Part shown: positions 1 through 12,960 of the stretch, one piece after another
Position numbering within the stretch: the first letter of the stretch is position 1
Layout of the letters: each line of letters starts with the position of its first letter
Origin: Nipponacmea schrenckii
Taxonomy: Eukaryota; Mollusca; Gastropoda; Lottiidae
DNA: 64,000 bases
Assembly: GCA_030562195.1 (NCBI GenBank)
Contig: JAUJPP010000012.1
Location: forward strand, 14,942,001-15,006,000
Direction: 5' to 3'
Notes under the pieces: generated by a model
Told to the model about the DNA's origin: nothing
Seen by the model: the letters and a program-made list of their open reading frames with translations, nothing else
Database searches by the model: none
Program-made: the position numbers and the translations under genes

Positions 1-480
1 ACCTTGAGCTCGAAGTCGAGCCAAAAACTCTCAGGCTCCGCCTTCGGGTTTTTACACGGCTCGACTTCTCTCTCGCGGTTTTTCTATATCCCAGTAAACA
101 CTTGACCTCGAGTCATTATCTTATACATAAATATGCATTTGAAAACTGAAAAACGCTTAATAAATTGATTAAGCGTTTTTAAAAATGACTCAGATTTCAA
201 GGGATTCTGTTACTTTATGACACAAGGTAAGTTCACTGATGAATATATACTCATAATGACCATTCTTGAAAACGAATAAAACATGTTCATGCTTAGACGC
301 AGTATCCCTTTAATAGGTCGTATAGTACTGTGCAAACGCATTTTATCAGAATTAAGGGACATATTCATTTTTTTGTTTCAATCCTTTCAGTAGTTTTCTT
401 ACAACTAACAAACAACTTCCAAAAAGGATTAGGGACACATTTCGCTATATGTTGATGCAAAGTTGTCAAAAGATAAAAAC
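1..480. other. Unassigned sequence at the left edge
   Basis: No homology to the corresponding copy 5 intron. Bases 1-110 have GCTCGA/TCGAGC-rich inverted motifs, possibly the end of a mobile element. No exon seen. Confidence 0.4.
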
Positions 481-671
481 CAAGCCCTATTAAGTTACTG
501 AAAATAAACCAAAATGTAACTCGTCGTTTTACAATAAAAACTGAAAGCAGAATAGAAAAATTGAATATTGAGAAGATTATTATTATTATTATAAAGGGGA
601 AACGTCCATAAAATTGGACAACAACAATTTCACCATATAAAACTAAAAACTGTATTATATAATATACTTAC

Positions 672-3600
672 CGGGTATCTGTAAACTTGAGTTCTCTCAC
701 TAACAATATACTTGTTATTGGTCGTTAATTCTGAAAATTAAATGTTAATTTCAACTTTTATTTTATATTTCTGGCATTGGATACACAAACCTACAATATC
801 ACAATGAATACATGGGGATATGCGTGGTTAATAATAATTAAGTCCCATTTTTTTGCTACAGTTTTTGTCAAGTTCAGTTAGGCAGCAAGATACTAATGAG
901 GTACATAGATAAACAATCTCATTTTCCAATTGAGAAAACGGTAGTAGTACTTGTTTTGGTGTTTTTGTTCCTAAGATCGATAGGAAATAAAGGTTGTAGA
1001 GAGTAAAAGTTTGGACAATCTACTGTTTTGTCACGAAATCTTTGTTTTCACCAACGCTTCAAAAAGGCCGTTATTACAAAGATTAAACTTTCTACCTCTG
1101 TTGTTTTCCAACGTTTTCAGATACGAGAATTGTTGTTTGAGTGACATATTCCCTATTCTTATTTTTGATGCTTGCTTGTCGTATTCAGACTCGAATGTAT
1201 TTTTGTTCATAGCAGTGTCTCCTCGGTTAATCCCTTCTATTATAGTTTCATGAACAAATTGAAGTTGAGACTGAAAATATATTTGAATGGAAAACATAAT
1301 GATCAAGTATAAGTTAACAAGTTATTTGCAGCCTTCCAGTAAAATAGCTTTTTCCGTTAAATAAATAAAACGTATTTTATTGCATATATAATTTTAAACT
1401 TGTTCAAAAGGCGTATATAAACATCAGTGGTGCAGGTACCATGAGTAAAGAATAGAAAATTAAGACGATAAGCTTGTTTTAAAATAACATCAAGTCTCCT
1501 GATGAACAAAACTTACTGGAGTTTGGATCATTCCTTTTCTCTGCTGTCGAAGAGTTTTAACACATTCCAATACATCTACCTTACCAGTATCATTATATTG
1601 TTTTAAACAATAGTCTATAGCTAAATAAGTTCCAGTTCTACCAACACCAGCACTGAACGTGAAATAGATTGTAATTTAAATTTTATTATGTATTATTACA
1701 AATCATATACCAGTTACTAAACTGTTGGAAACCTTACAAATTAGTTGCACTGAACTGTTGTTGTTAACATTCATAGTTTTAGAAAAGGTTATTTCTTATT
1801 TCATATTCTCCAGTGATAACCTCGGTGGAACCATATACAATAATTATATTATTGATATACTCACCTACAATGAACTAATACAGGACTTTGAGATTCTGGT
1901 TTAAATTTATTAACTGTAAACTGGAAATCTAACATATCATTGGTCTCAGGTACACCATGATCTGGCCAACTGATGTAATGGAAGTGATAAAACAAGTGTT
2001 CCATCTGATCCTACAACGAAATCGTAACGAAATGAAATTAGATTATTTCACGAAGTAAAATAACAAATCGACATATTGGGTGTGCTCTTCTACCAATTCT
2101 AAATGAGGTATCTGTATCAACCAACCAGTCAATGCCTCCCTTGCACGAAATCCACATAATTAATTATAACATCTCAATTAGTCTTCGTTTGAAATTTCTC
2201 CAGCCTAGAAAGTCAAGATATGTTTTCTAGTCCGGAACACCTGATATCATCTGACCCTGGCTTTGTTGAGAATTTCTACACTGGTACCTACCCTTTCCAT
2301 AATAATACATCTTTTTGTATAATTTTCTCTATAAATCTCTCCCTTCAATGTAAGTTTGATTAAACCAAATGTCTCGGAAGATCCTACTTCCGGAGGCCAG
2401 TACCGTTCACATTTTCTCTGAAAAGAATGATTTGGATTTTACAGTTGGGCCCAATATTTCACCATTTCTATGTCGCAACAACACTCCTTGGTGTGAAGAA
2501 TATAAAGAAATGATAAAAATAAGATTGGAATTTTAGCTTGTGTTGTGTAATGTGAAGAAAGCGCTTATTATGTACGAGAATATTATCTACATTTTGAAAA
2601 AGCAAAGATACATATTGACTAATTTCACACTATCTCCCTGATTTTATCAGGTTGTGGAAATTGACATGTAGACAGCGATTTGGGGAGATACTTGCTATAT
2701 CTGCTATATAAGAATAAAGATAGTTTTCAAAATATACCACCTTTAATCCCTTATTGTTTTTGGTACTATAATATGTTACCTTTCCATCTTCAAATTCTCT
2801 GGTAACCATGACAACTTTATCACAGTTCATATCCCAAATCATTCTTACGAAATCGTTCTGTGTGACTCGTGTTGCACCTCGAACAACAAATTATTTTCAA
2901 TAATTAATGCCCCTTATATACGTAATAAAAATCAATTTGATTCCAGAAGATTTAGGATTTAAAAAAACTCATAAATGTTATAAAAATAATGCCTCAAATG
3001 GGAACTCAATTCATTGCTGTGGCTTTTTTTTTGCAAATCTAATTTTCTATCAAATGGACATAATACCATGGCCTGATAATCAATCAGTTATATTATACAA
3101 TAACTATTGCAATATGATTTGAGAAACAGTTGATTGTTACCTTGAGCAGCAATAAATATATTTCCATCATAACCCTGTAAAAAAAATTCATATTTTAAAT
3201 ATTTTATTTTTTTTTTAAAATCCCAATAGTGTCGTAGACTAATAAGAATAGTTTGTCCTGAATAATAATCCAAATTGAGTGTAACATGCAAATTAAACAA
3301 CAATCAGAAACAATGAATCTAAATGGTAATACATGTATTATGTATAGGATTGTTAAATAAAATGACACACGTTAAAGCTTTGGTTCCAGGACCGTCGTTT
3401 GGTTCATCAAATGTTTAATAATATGTATAATTCAACACTTGTAACAATAATGCAAGAATGATAAATATTAAATTGAGAATAAATCTTACCTTTAAGAAGT
3501 TAGCGTTTATATAATCGGAATACGGTTCATCAGCCAGTTTATCTAACACTACCCTTGTATCATCATCTAAAATAGTACAAAGCCGACCTACTATTATTAT

Positions 3601-6600
3601 GGTCACTTGATATATCTTCTTAATTTCTCTTACATTATAGCCCAATATTCATAAACCCCCAAATTACAAAATGTCCCTGCGTAAAATAAACCGCTTTATT
3701 CTACTTAACAAATTTTGTCATATAAACAAGTTAGTTAAAATCATAGGACAGTCATACATTATATCGAATCAACGTATAGTTGGATGAGTTTTCAAGAGAA
3801 TTAGATGTCACTAGGAGCATCATAATATACACACAAATCTTATGCACCAGTGACAGAGTCAGGGCATAAAGACAGAACTGTGATATTAAAATCTTCTCTG
3901 GAGAACTTGAAGTCATATTAAATAAAGTTTTGGTGCATGTATATTTCGTCTGTTTCATTTTTCTGCATGAAGTCAATAAGCAACCTAAGCTGGCTTGCCA
4001 ATACACGCGTAAGGTTATTTCAGGTAGTACAGAACGAATGTTAGGACCATCTATACCATTATAATAGTACATACATGGATAATACCCTTTAAATCTGTTC
4101 TTCTTACGGTTTTCTAGTATTTGTGAGATATCATAACTCGAGGTGAAGTCATTTAGTAATCCCTGAAAAATATAATAGTTATAGCTGTAACATAATTGGA
4201 CTCTTTAAGAATAAATTTATCTATTGAATTAGTCCACTTGTATTATTTTACTATTTCATTATATCCGAATTCTTATCAAAACATGTCCACTTGTACTTTA
4301 TTTTTTACAATGTCAAAGTTAGTGGTCAATCATAAGAAACTACAATCATGCTGATATGAATATTATAAAAATAAGCTTAGATTAAATCTGAGAAAATATC
4401 ATTAGTTCTGCAATGTCGACCATATAACTAATTATTGATGATTTAATTTAGACCTAACAATATCTTGAATGTTCTGACAAGACAGATCTCACAATATAAA
4501 TAACATATCAAATGAGGTTAGTCGACTTATGTTTTAACAAACAATGTATTGAGTCACCGGTACCTTGTATAAACGATCAAATCCATCGTTCGGTTTTGTC
4601 TTTTTTATAAACTCTTCCAGTTCTGTCAGGTTAAAATCTGATTTCTCTGGCATAAGGTAGGGACTTATTTCAGCTTCTTCAGTCATGGATGTAGTCTTCG
4701 CTGTAGGCTCAGTTGCAGTTTCGGGTACAGCTTGAGATACTTGGACTTCAAGTGGTTGTATTGATTCAAGTGGTTGAGAAGGTTGATTCTGATAAACATT
4801 ATGTATTGGCTCCACTGCTACTCGTGAAGTAGACTCTTCTCTAATTAGGTCAGAGTTCTCATATACTGGACCTGAAACATGTTTAAGCGTTCTAAAAGTA
4901 TCAGTGGATTTTACGTCATCGGGACCAAATCCGTTTTAACAAATGAGTTTAGGTTTCAGGGTTATAAATAAAAGATTTCTTGATGAACTATTACAACAAT
5001 AGACTTATAGTGTAGAACAATACCTTGCACTTGTGGTTTAACAACAGCTATGTGTCTTGTAACAGACTTGTCGGATTTAAAATCGTCAATAGGAGGTGGT
5101 GAACGTCTTCTCCTGTAAGTAACCAATAGATGCTTGAGAATTTGTATTTAAGGAGATTCAATAAGTTAACCAATTGAATTCACAGTGATATTGAAAAGAT
5201 GTTTTGTACAAATAAAATTAGACATTTAAAGACACACAAATTTTTGGTTATGTTTCAAAAACTTGTCGCTTAAACATCTGTAAGAAAATCTTACCGAATG
5301 ATCAGTGTAATGATAACTACAATGATGATGATAATAACACAACCTGAAACAGTGGCCGCTATTATAATTGTATCTTGATTTCCTGAAATGTAAACACAAC
5401 TTGCCGTACTACTTTATTATTATTACATCTACTGTTTTAAATATATATTTATGGAATATATTTACATTTGTCTAGTCTGAGATTCGTCCCCGTAATCGGT
5501 CTTTAGAACCCAAGAGTTATATCACACTTTTAGGCCTTTTTAATCGTGTCTTTGGAACAAGCAACTTTTCAAAGGTCTAAAGGAAATTTAATTTTAATGG
5601 CCATCTCAAACAAGCTAAGTCCGCAAAACATGAGAGGTTGGAAGCGACACAAAATAGATTACAACTTTAGTTCATAGTTCAGGACCCGTTCTACTATCTG
5701 GTCCTTGGCGAATTACCCGTACCCATTTACAACTGGAATAACGCGTGTAGATGACTTATTCAAAGTTATCGGACTTTGGGAATCCGTGTTAAGCCCTTAA
5801 AGACTGTGCTATAAAATTTCACAAACCTGATATAAACGTCAACTGTAGTAGTAAACACTGAAGTATTTTCAGCATTTCATTCAAAAGAAATTTAAGCTCT
5901 TCAGAATAGTTACAGCATTTAGTTTGTTAATTCAGAAATAAACCTTGTACAGATTATAACATTACTGTAACATCATTTCTGGTAATCACCAATGTTTTTG
6001 TTGATTTACTGGGCGTACACATGATGAAAGCAATTGTATCCGCAACATGTATTGGAACTTTTGACGAAAGCTGTCTTACCTGGATCATCGTCTCTGGGCT
6101 CTGTAGCCTGTTGTTCAGCTGTACAATATGTACTGTTAAATCCATCTGAACAGTCACAGGCTCCATCTATATTATTACAGTTATCTTTATCTTGTGGTTG
6201 ACAGAATCTTGCTGAACAGTTAAACTGGCAGTCCTGACCATATGTTCCTTTATCACATTCTAGATAAATAAAAGGTTTCACTATATTGCAATTGTAAATC
6301 GCATACATAGAAATCATAGAGATATAATGAGGGACCGACTGATAAAAGGTTTGGTTGACTAACGCTACGATAATAGTATAATTTCACTGTTTAAAACTAT
6401 ATATAGATCAATATGCATCAACAAAATTTAACCAAAAATTTTCAATATTACTTTCTTATTATACCGGATATATTAATTTTATAAAGATTACAGGTCATTA
6501 AGTGAAATATTTTGATTTCACACCTTTTTCTCAAATTGGAATAGCCAAATATTCCCTCATTATATTCTAGTTTTGACTATTTTTAAAATGTCGAAATCTA

Positions 6601-9600
6601 TATCATATTCCGGGAAGTGACGTTTTATTTTTAAGGAATTACGAACTGAAGATGCAACAGGCATAAAATTGCCCGGAAGGTGAAATATCTGAGTTGAACA
6701 GGTCTAGTTTCTTTCTGTTTGTGAAAACGGACCTTGGCTTAAACAAACTAACCTTGTATACAATCTATTGACTGGTATCCTGGTTGACATCCATCAATAC
6801 ATTCTCCTGTTTTACTGTCACATTGTAAATTACTATCTTTACATTTTCTATCTGAACATTTCTTACTACATCCTGCTCCATAAACACCTTCTTCACATCT
6901 TTTAACACAGTCAATTCCTGTAAATCCTTCTTTACAACCATCTTGACAGCTACCATTGATATGATTACATGGTGATGTTTCTACTAAACAATTTCTTTCT
7001 GAACATAGTTTTGAACATCCAGCACCGTACATATCATTATCACAAGCTGTAAAAGGAAACAATAACCTTCAGGAAAAAAGTCAAAATTGCTTATTTTGAA
7101 AAAGAACGACAGTTTCAGACCCTTTATCCGAGTTTCTCAATAAAATATTTGTTCCACTCTAGGCCTGGGAGAATCAATTCCTCCCTTCCCCAAAATCAAA
7201 GTATTACACACAACTGGGCAATTTTAGGAATTTTCGTGATAATAACAAATTATATTTATTAATGATGCCACCACAGAAAGTCTACATGTAAATGAAGAAG
7301 GCCAGACTGTGTGCCCTGTGGACAAATCGGGAAAAAGGAAAAAGATTGAGAACCGAGATCAATAAGGTACAAATGAGTTAAAATTTAAATTGATTGCAGG
7401 TTTTCATAGGCAAATAGATTTCAAATACATACATATGCACGCATGTATTAAGAAAAATAATAAGGGTATTGTAATGACTTTTTCTTTAATTCGTAATCTG
7501 CTATCATCAGCTGACATCATTCCGAATTTCAGTCAGACGATGCAGGCTCAAAATCTCCATGATTTGTTAAATTCAGCTAGTATATAACACATTTTATGAT
7601 CTCAATTGTTGTTTGATTTGCTTTTATATGACTGGAATGGATAAGTGGCATTACAATACTACATTGACTTCAAGTTGTTCCTGTCCATACATCAGGTCCA
7701 GTATCACTATTTAAATGCCGGTTTATTGCCAAGACTTCATACATTCTTCCTTGGCAGAGATTTCAGATTTTGTAGACTCGTACTTGCAACAGAGGTAAAT
7801 TAGCTCGGAAGCTTACCGATATGTGACAGTTTTAGTCTGTTTCTGAAAACTTACCTTGGCTTAATCAAACTAACCTTGTATACAATCTATTGACTGGTAT
7901 CCTGGTTGACATCCATCAATACATTCTCCTGTTTTACTGTCACATTGTAAATTACTATCTTTACATTTTCTTTCTGAACATTTCTTACTACATCCTTCTC
8001 CATAAACACCATCTTCACATCTGTTAACACAGTCAATTCCTGTAAATCCTGCTTTACATCCACCTTGACAGCTACCATTGATATGATTACATGGTGATGT
8101 TTCTACTAAACAATTTCTTTCTGAACATAGTTTTAAACATCCAGCACCGTACATATCATTATCACAGGCTGTAAAAGGAAACGATAACTCGTGAAAATAA
8201 ATTTATAATTTCTACTCCTCTGCAACGCTATGAGAGACGGTGACATTAGTCTCCTCTTTATTGTGATTTCCAACTGCCGAGTCTTCTTTCACGTACATAA
8301 CCTGTACCACAAGGGTACTAGACGATGTCAGCCCCTCCAATCTGTGTCACTGACGGCGGGAAACCCCGTTGAAAACTCAGAAAATTTGTCATGACCTTTT
8401 GACATTAACTAGAGGAATATGTATCAAAATAGTTTTTTTTTTAATTTAGTAAACTAGTAATTTGTAAATTTTGAATAGAGGAATTTATATCATAAAAAAT
8501 ATAAATGAGAAGATTCTTTGATTTCTCTTTCGAAAATAAATCATTTGTAATCCATGTCATGAATTAGGATGTGGTGTATCAGGTTGTATTGACGAACTTT
8601 ATTCTCTTTGTAAAATAAGTGTACCGTTAGAACAGTCTGGTAATATATAACCATCAGAACATCCACCAATACATTCTCCTCGTACATGATCACATGGTGA
8701 ATTGTATATACATTTTCTGTCACTACATTTCTTCTTACAACCATCACGATATGAACCTTCAGTACATACTAACGAATAAACATAGAGAAATAGATTATAG
8801 CGTATTATGAAAATGATTGATAATTAATGTCCAGATCAGAAATGAGATCAATGTGACACGACCGAGTTTGTCTATAAAATTTAAAACTATAGCAGCTTTT
8901 CATAGGCACATCGATTATGTATACACACTTTAAGCTCACATGTATTTAGAAAATAAATTGTAAAGATGTTTTCTGTATTGGAAATATTAATTCTCAGTCT
9001 GATATCATTAGATAGTATCAATCCAATTTTCAGCCAGACAATTTCAGCCCAAATCGTTGAAATTCAGTTAAAATAAACAAAGTTTCATATTGTTGTCTTA
9101 TAGTTTATTACAATACATTACTTTGACTACAAGTTGTTCCTGTCCATCCATCAGCACATCCATCAGGACATTGACCAGTCTCTGAACATCTTTCTTTATT
9201 TAAACAATGACAGAAGTTGGTACAATCTGAACCAAACGTTCCTACAGAACATACTGAAAATTAATTAGAATTTATCAACGAAAAGTTAAGCTTGAAGAAA
9301 TTCACAAATAACTGAAATCCCGCCGTCTTCAGGTAACCGTTGTGGTTTTAGTCTTTTTAATTAACATATCAGGAAATATATAATTTCATTTATACAAAAG
9401 TATAACAATGGGCCCTTCCGGTTATCATAACGACCTTATATCAACAAGAAGTACGTTCAATTATACTTAATCCAAACTAACCTAGTATTTCCACTTCACA
9501 TAAAACTAAAAATCTGTTATCTTGACTTGTATGAAAATTACTGATATTAACATAACGACCAGTTATAACCTGATTACACTCTATATTGTTTATTGCCACT

Positions 9601-12038
9601 TTACTGTATGAATTATCTTTATAACATAGTTCTGGTACCTCATTCTCTTTATTAATGTGTAGTGAAAAGCCATTCAATGATATTAAGGCTGAAAATATGG
9701 TTGAAAAAAAAAACAGGTTAACGCATACTGGTTTTTTCACTTCTTGTAATAGATTGTGATTTTGTGTTGGTGATTTGAACTGAAGAATCGATCTTAATGC
9801 ACACCCATATAGGTTTAGATGTATTACACAAAAGAAAACATCCTTGTGGTAAGACAAAGTTTCATAAACAATAATATATATTTATTTATGTTTTTTTGAG
9901 TATTAATAATATTCTAAAAAATTTGTAATAAACACTATTATGAAAATCGACAATTAATTAAATAGAAGTTTATTAAAGTATTATGATATAGAACATTTAA
10001 TAAGCAGAAAATGATAGTTGGATATTTCATAATTCAAAACATGTTCATAGCAAAACTAAAAAACAATCTGTATATAACAGATACTATAATTCTCGCCCAT
10101 TATTTCTTCTTATTTCAGATCAGAACAGAAGAAAAATATCCAGCAGATCTAGATTTTTATCCTTATTTCTCTATAAAACATTTTTCCGTCTTAAGACTGC
10201 ACATCAATCCCTCCTTTCTCTGATATCCAAAACAAATTATTGGTAAAACATTAGAAGCAGCAAATAAACTTTTTATGTAAGTAAGCCGTACCATCTTTTA
10301 TCTTCCCAGAATATACTTGTTTAATAAGCACTATAAAAGTATATTATTCTTGCAGTAAAGTAATATTTTTACTTACACCAGCTAGCTGAAACACAAAAAA
10401 GGTCAATATCAAAATAATTATTATTTCTTTTTCTATGGAACGATTTAAAAGATGATTTTTCTCATAGGAAATTATGTCTTTACAACCTGTTCAGTTTGAT
10501 TGATTTCACAATTTAATAAAATAAAAGGTGAAAGTATTATAAAAATCCATTGCCTTGACGAGATACACTAAATCTGTCTTCTATGAGAGTCTTTTCATCT
10601 TATATATTGTAATATACTGTATATAATAGTACAAATCGAAAACATGTTAGATAAAATTTAACACAAAATATAAGTACTAACTGTGCCAAGAAGCACCCAT
10701 TTTGTTCTTTAATAAACCTATTATAAATCTGGATCGCCCAAAACCTCTATTATAAATGATTTATATTTTATATTATAGTTTATGTAATATGTTCGGGTTG
10801 AAAAATCCTGGAAGTTTTATGCTATTGAAAGATTATGTAATTTACAATCTTTATTAGATGATAACAGAGAGTCTTACGTTCAGATCGATAATAAATGGTA
10901 ATACGTTTAATAGGATATTCTTCTAGGAGATCAACTCTCCACCATCGTATATAATTACCACTACTGGTATCAGAACATTTGTCAGGTATATTACTAGTTC
11001 TATTACCATCTACAGCTAAATCAGAAGTTCTGGTTCCTTGGACTCCAACCTGACTTGATGGTTTACCAAGAGCTACATTCTCTGTAAAATGATTCCAACT
11101 TTACAAAAAAGTTAGGAAATATCTATTGCTATAATATTTTAAACGATACATGATGTAATCAATTGATTTTCAAAAGATAAAATAGGTAAGTCAAATTTAC
11201 GTACTTATGAAAATGTTCATTATAGTAAATCAATTTCAATAAACTATATTGTATATCTCAAGTTTCCTAAAGTTACAAATCAGCATGGCTATAGCAGGAA
11301 GTTAATTTAACATTAGATATCTTCCATATAATATTACCCACCCAACCATCCTCAATACCTAATTCTTACGTTTTTGACAAGACACACCATACCATCCTCT
11401 AGCACAATCTCCACCACAAATACCATTTATTGTATTACATTGATCATCATTATTACAGTGACAGGTATAACTATTATCTTCTCCAAACTTAACACCTGTA
11501 TTTAATAATATAATACATACTTAATAATGTTAATTTCTACAGACTGTTTTACGGATAAACAACAATACTACGTCCAGAATTTAAAATCGTATGTAATACC
11601 GTCTATAAATAATACATGGAAGTCATGGACCTTAATGTTTGAAATATATTCGTGAAAGATTTAAAAGTCGTTTCAAGACAATCATAAAGAGAAATAATTT
11701 TATTAATCGTTTAACATTTTGACAGGATTCAACAGTCGTCAGTTTAGAAATTTAATGTAATTTCCAAAATCTAACCGCCTAATGTTGATTGTATATTCAA
11801 AACAAGTGCTTGTAGCAGAAGAAGGGCTTAAGTTGAGTCATGTTTAATACACATGAATGAACAGTTTGATATAAAATAAATAGTGTTCTACTTATTCGCC
11901 ATTTAATTGGCTAGAGATAAAAGGGGTGACTCTTTATACTTCCTAGTAAGATAAATATGTTTTAATACTATAATGATATAGAGACTTACATTGAATATAG
12001 GTTATAATACAAAATATTACAGCTACCAACTTCCACAT
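672..12038 (-). CDS. Copy 1: FTP/EGF receptor-type tyrosine phosphatase, 3' end outside window
   Basis: Coding exons, 5' to 3': 11990-12038, 11370-11495, 10878-11081, 10377-10385, 9482-9688, 9122-9253, 8625-8768, 7875-8168, 6753-7046, 6080-6259, 5295-5382, 5024-5112, 4564-4871, 4075-4162, 3490-3587, 3141-3174, 2780-2877, 2292-2417, 1865-2010, 1517-1652, 1096-1270, 672-730. These 22 exons are all in phase (3,084 nt, 1,028 codons). Architecture matches copy 5, with two duplicated exons of two EGF modules each (7875-8168 and 6753-7046) instead of one five-module exon. D1 is intact: WPDHGVP with Asp873, and HCSAGVGRTG with Cys904 and Arg910 split over the 1865-2010/1517-1652 junction. The last visible exon starts the D2 domain; the rest should lie left of base 1. 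Homology to the copy 5 intron ends near base 480, so I see no further D2 exon here. Confidence 0.87.
1096..4162 (-). other. Copy 1 segment: catalytic PTP domain D1
   Basis: Eight exons (4075-4162, 3490-3587, 3141-3174, 2780-2877, 2292-2417, 1865-2010, 1517-1652, 1096-1270) with lengths identical to the copy 5 set. The protein has DYINANFLKGY, IFIAAQG, CERYWPPEVGS, canonical WPDHGVP, HCSAGVGRTG and MIQTPVSQLQF. All catalytic positions are kept, so D1 is expected to be active. The next exon (672-730, NKYIVSERTQVYRYP) opens D2. Confidence 0.88.
10377..10385 (-). other. Copy 1 nine-nucleotide micro-exon
   Basis: TTTCAG acceptor, exon CTAGCTGGT, donor GTAAGT. With phase-1 neighbours it adds the segment Pro-Ser-Trp-Ser between the two halves of the FTP domain. 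Confidence 0.75.
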
Positions 12039-12059
12039 TGTTATCTAAAGTGTAAATAA

Positions 12060-12490
12060 ACATAGGCTTGTGGCAACCCTCGCAAGCAAATACGCCCACC
12101 AGCAGCTAGTTAGTGAGCTAAATGTGAACTGTAAAACAAACTCGATATGAGAGTTTTATGCAATATCACATTTAGCTTGTGTTCACTCTACAGAAAACAA
12201 ATTCAGTGTGAAGGGGAGTATCAATCCAAAGAATCCATATTGTAGGCTGTAGAGTGATGGAGTGAAAAAAGCTAAGTCAGACACGATACTTCGCTGATAA
12301 TTTATTCAATCATCACAAAAATCAATAGGGATCATCTTCATAATGACACTGACCCATAAAATAAAAATCAAAAGAATCCATACAGAATTGTTGCCTGTAA
12401 AGTGAGCACGAGGGAAATGTGAACGGATGGACCCACAGGGAGATTACAATATACGCCCAAACTTACCTATGGGCGTATAAAAATGAGTTT
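12060..12490. repeat. Insertion upstream of the copy 1 ATG exon with hairpin ends
   Basis: About 430 bp absent from copies 2 and 5. It has a 12-bp inverted repeat (12,116-12,127 and 12,166-12,177) and ends in a hairpin TATACGCCCA..TGGGCGTATA. Related ends occur near 42,520, 44,450 and 15,450. Confidence 0.5.
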
Positions 12491-12836
12491 TACGTCTATC
12501 AGTTTTGTTTTTTACGCCATGCAATGAGCTATGAGGAAATATTCTTCTACAAAGGAAAGTATCTTTGTCAATGTTCCTTATTGTGCACGCTTTGAAGATA
12601 TGGGACCTCGGTTGATCATCATAACCTAATTTAAATAACTAGACGTCTATACCATAATATCAACCACTCAATCTATCACTAACAGAGGAAATCCTTAAGT
12701 AAGAAATCTCGTATAGATTGAATTATTCCCTTACATTACAAAATAAGAATAAACTTACTCTTGTAAAATACAATCAAAATACTGGTAGATTTAGTATAAA
12801 TATCTGAAATTTACAGTGAAAAATTCAAATCTTACC

Positions 12837-12960
12837 AAAAAGAAATTAATTGCAGAATTTCCCCCAAATTTCTTCCCTGGCAGTTTTGTAATTAAAACAT
12901 CAATTTTTAGTCAACGATCTGATATCGCATAACAGAATAAGGAAGTATATTATATCTTCC
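12837..12960 (-). promoter_or_regulatory. Copy 1 putative promoter and noncoding first exon
   Basis: A GTAAG donor abuts 12,836 on the minus strand, preceded by a block conserved in the other copies. A TATA-like GATATAATATAC lies at 12,946-12,957. The ATG exon has a matching acceptor (CTTTAG just right of 12,044). The exact start is not determined. Confidence 0.4.

Noticed and set aside
1011..1253. Plus-strand open frame of 80 codons
   Set aside because: Antisense to the last D1 exon of copy 1; the same applies to 49,088-49,312 in copy 5.
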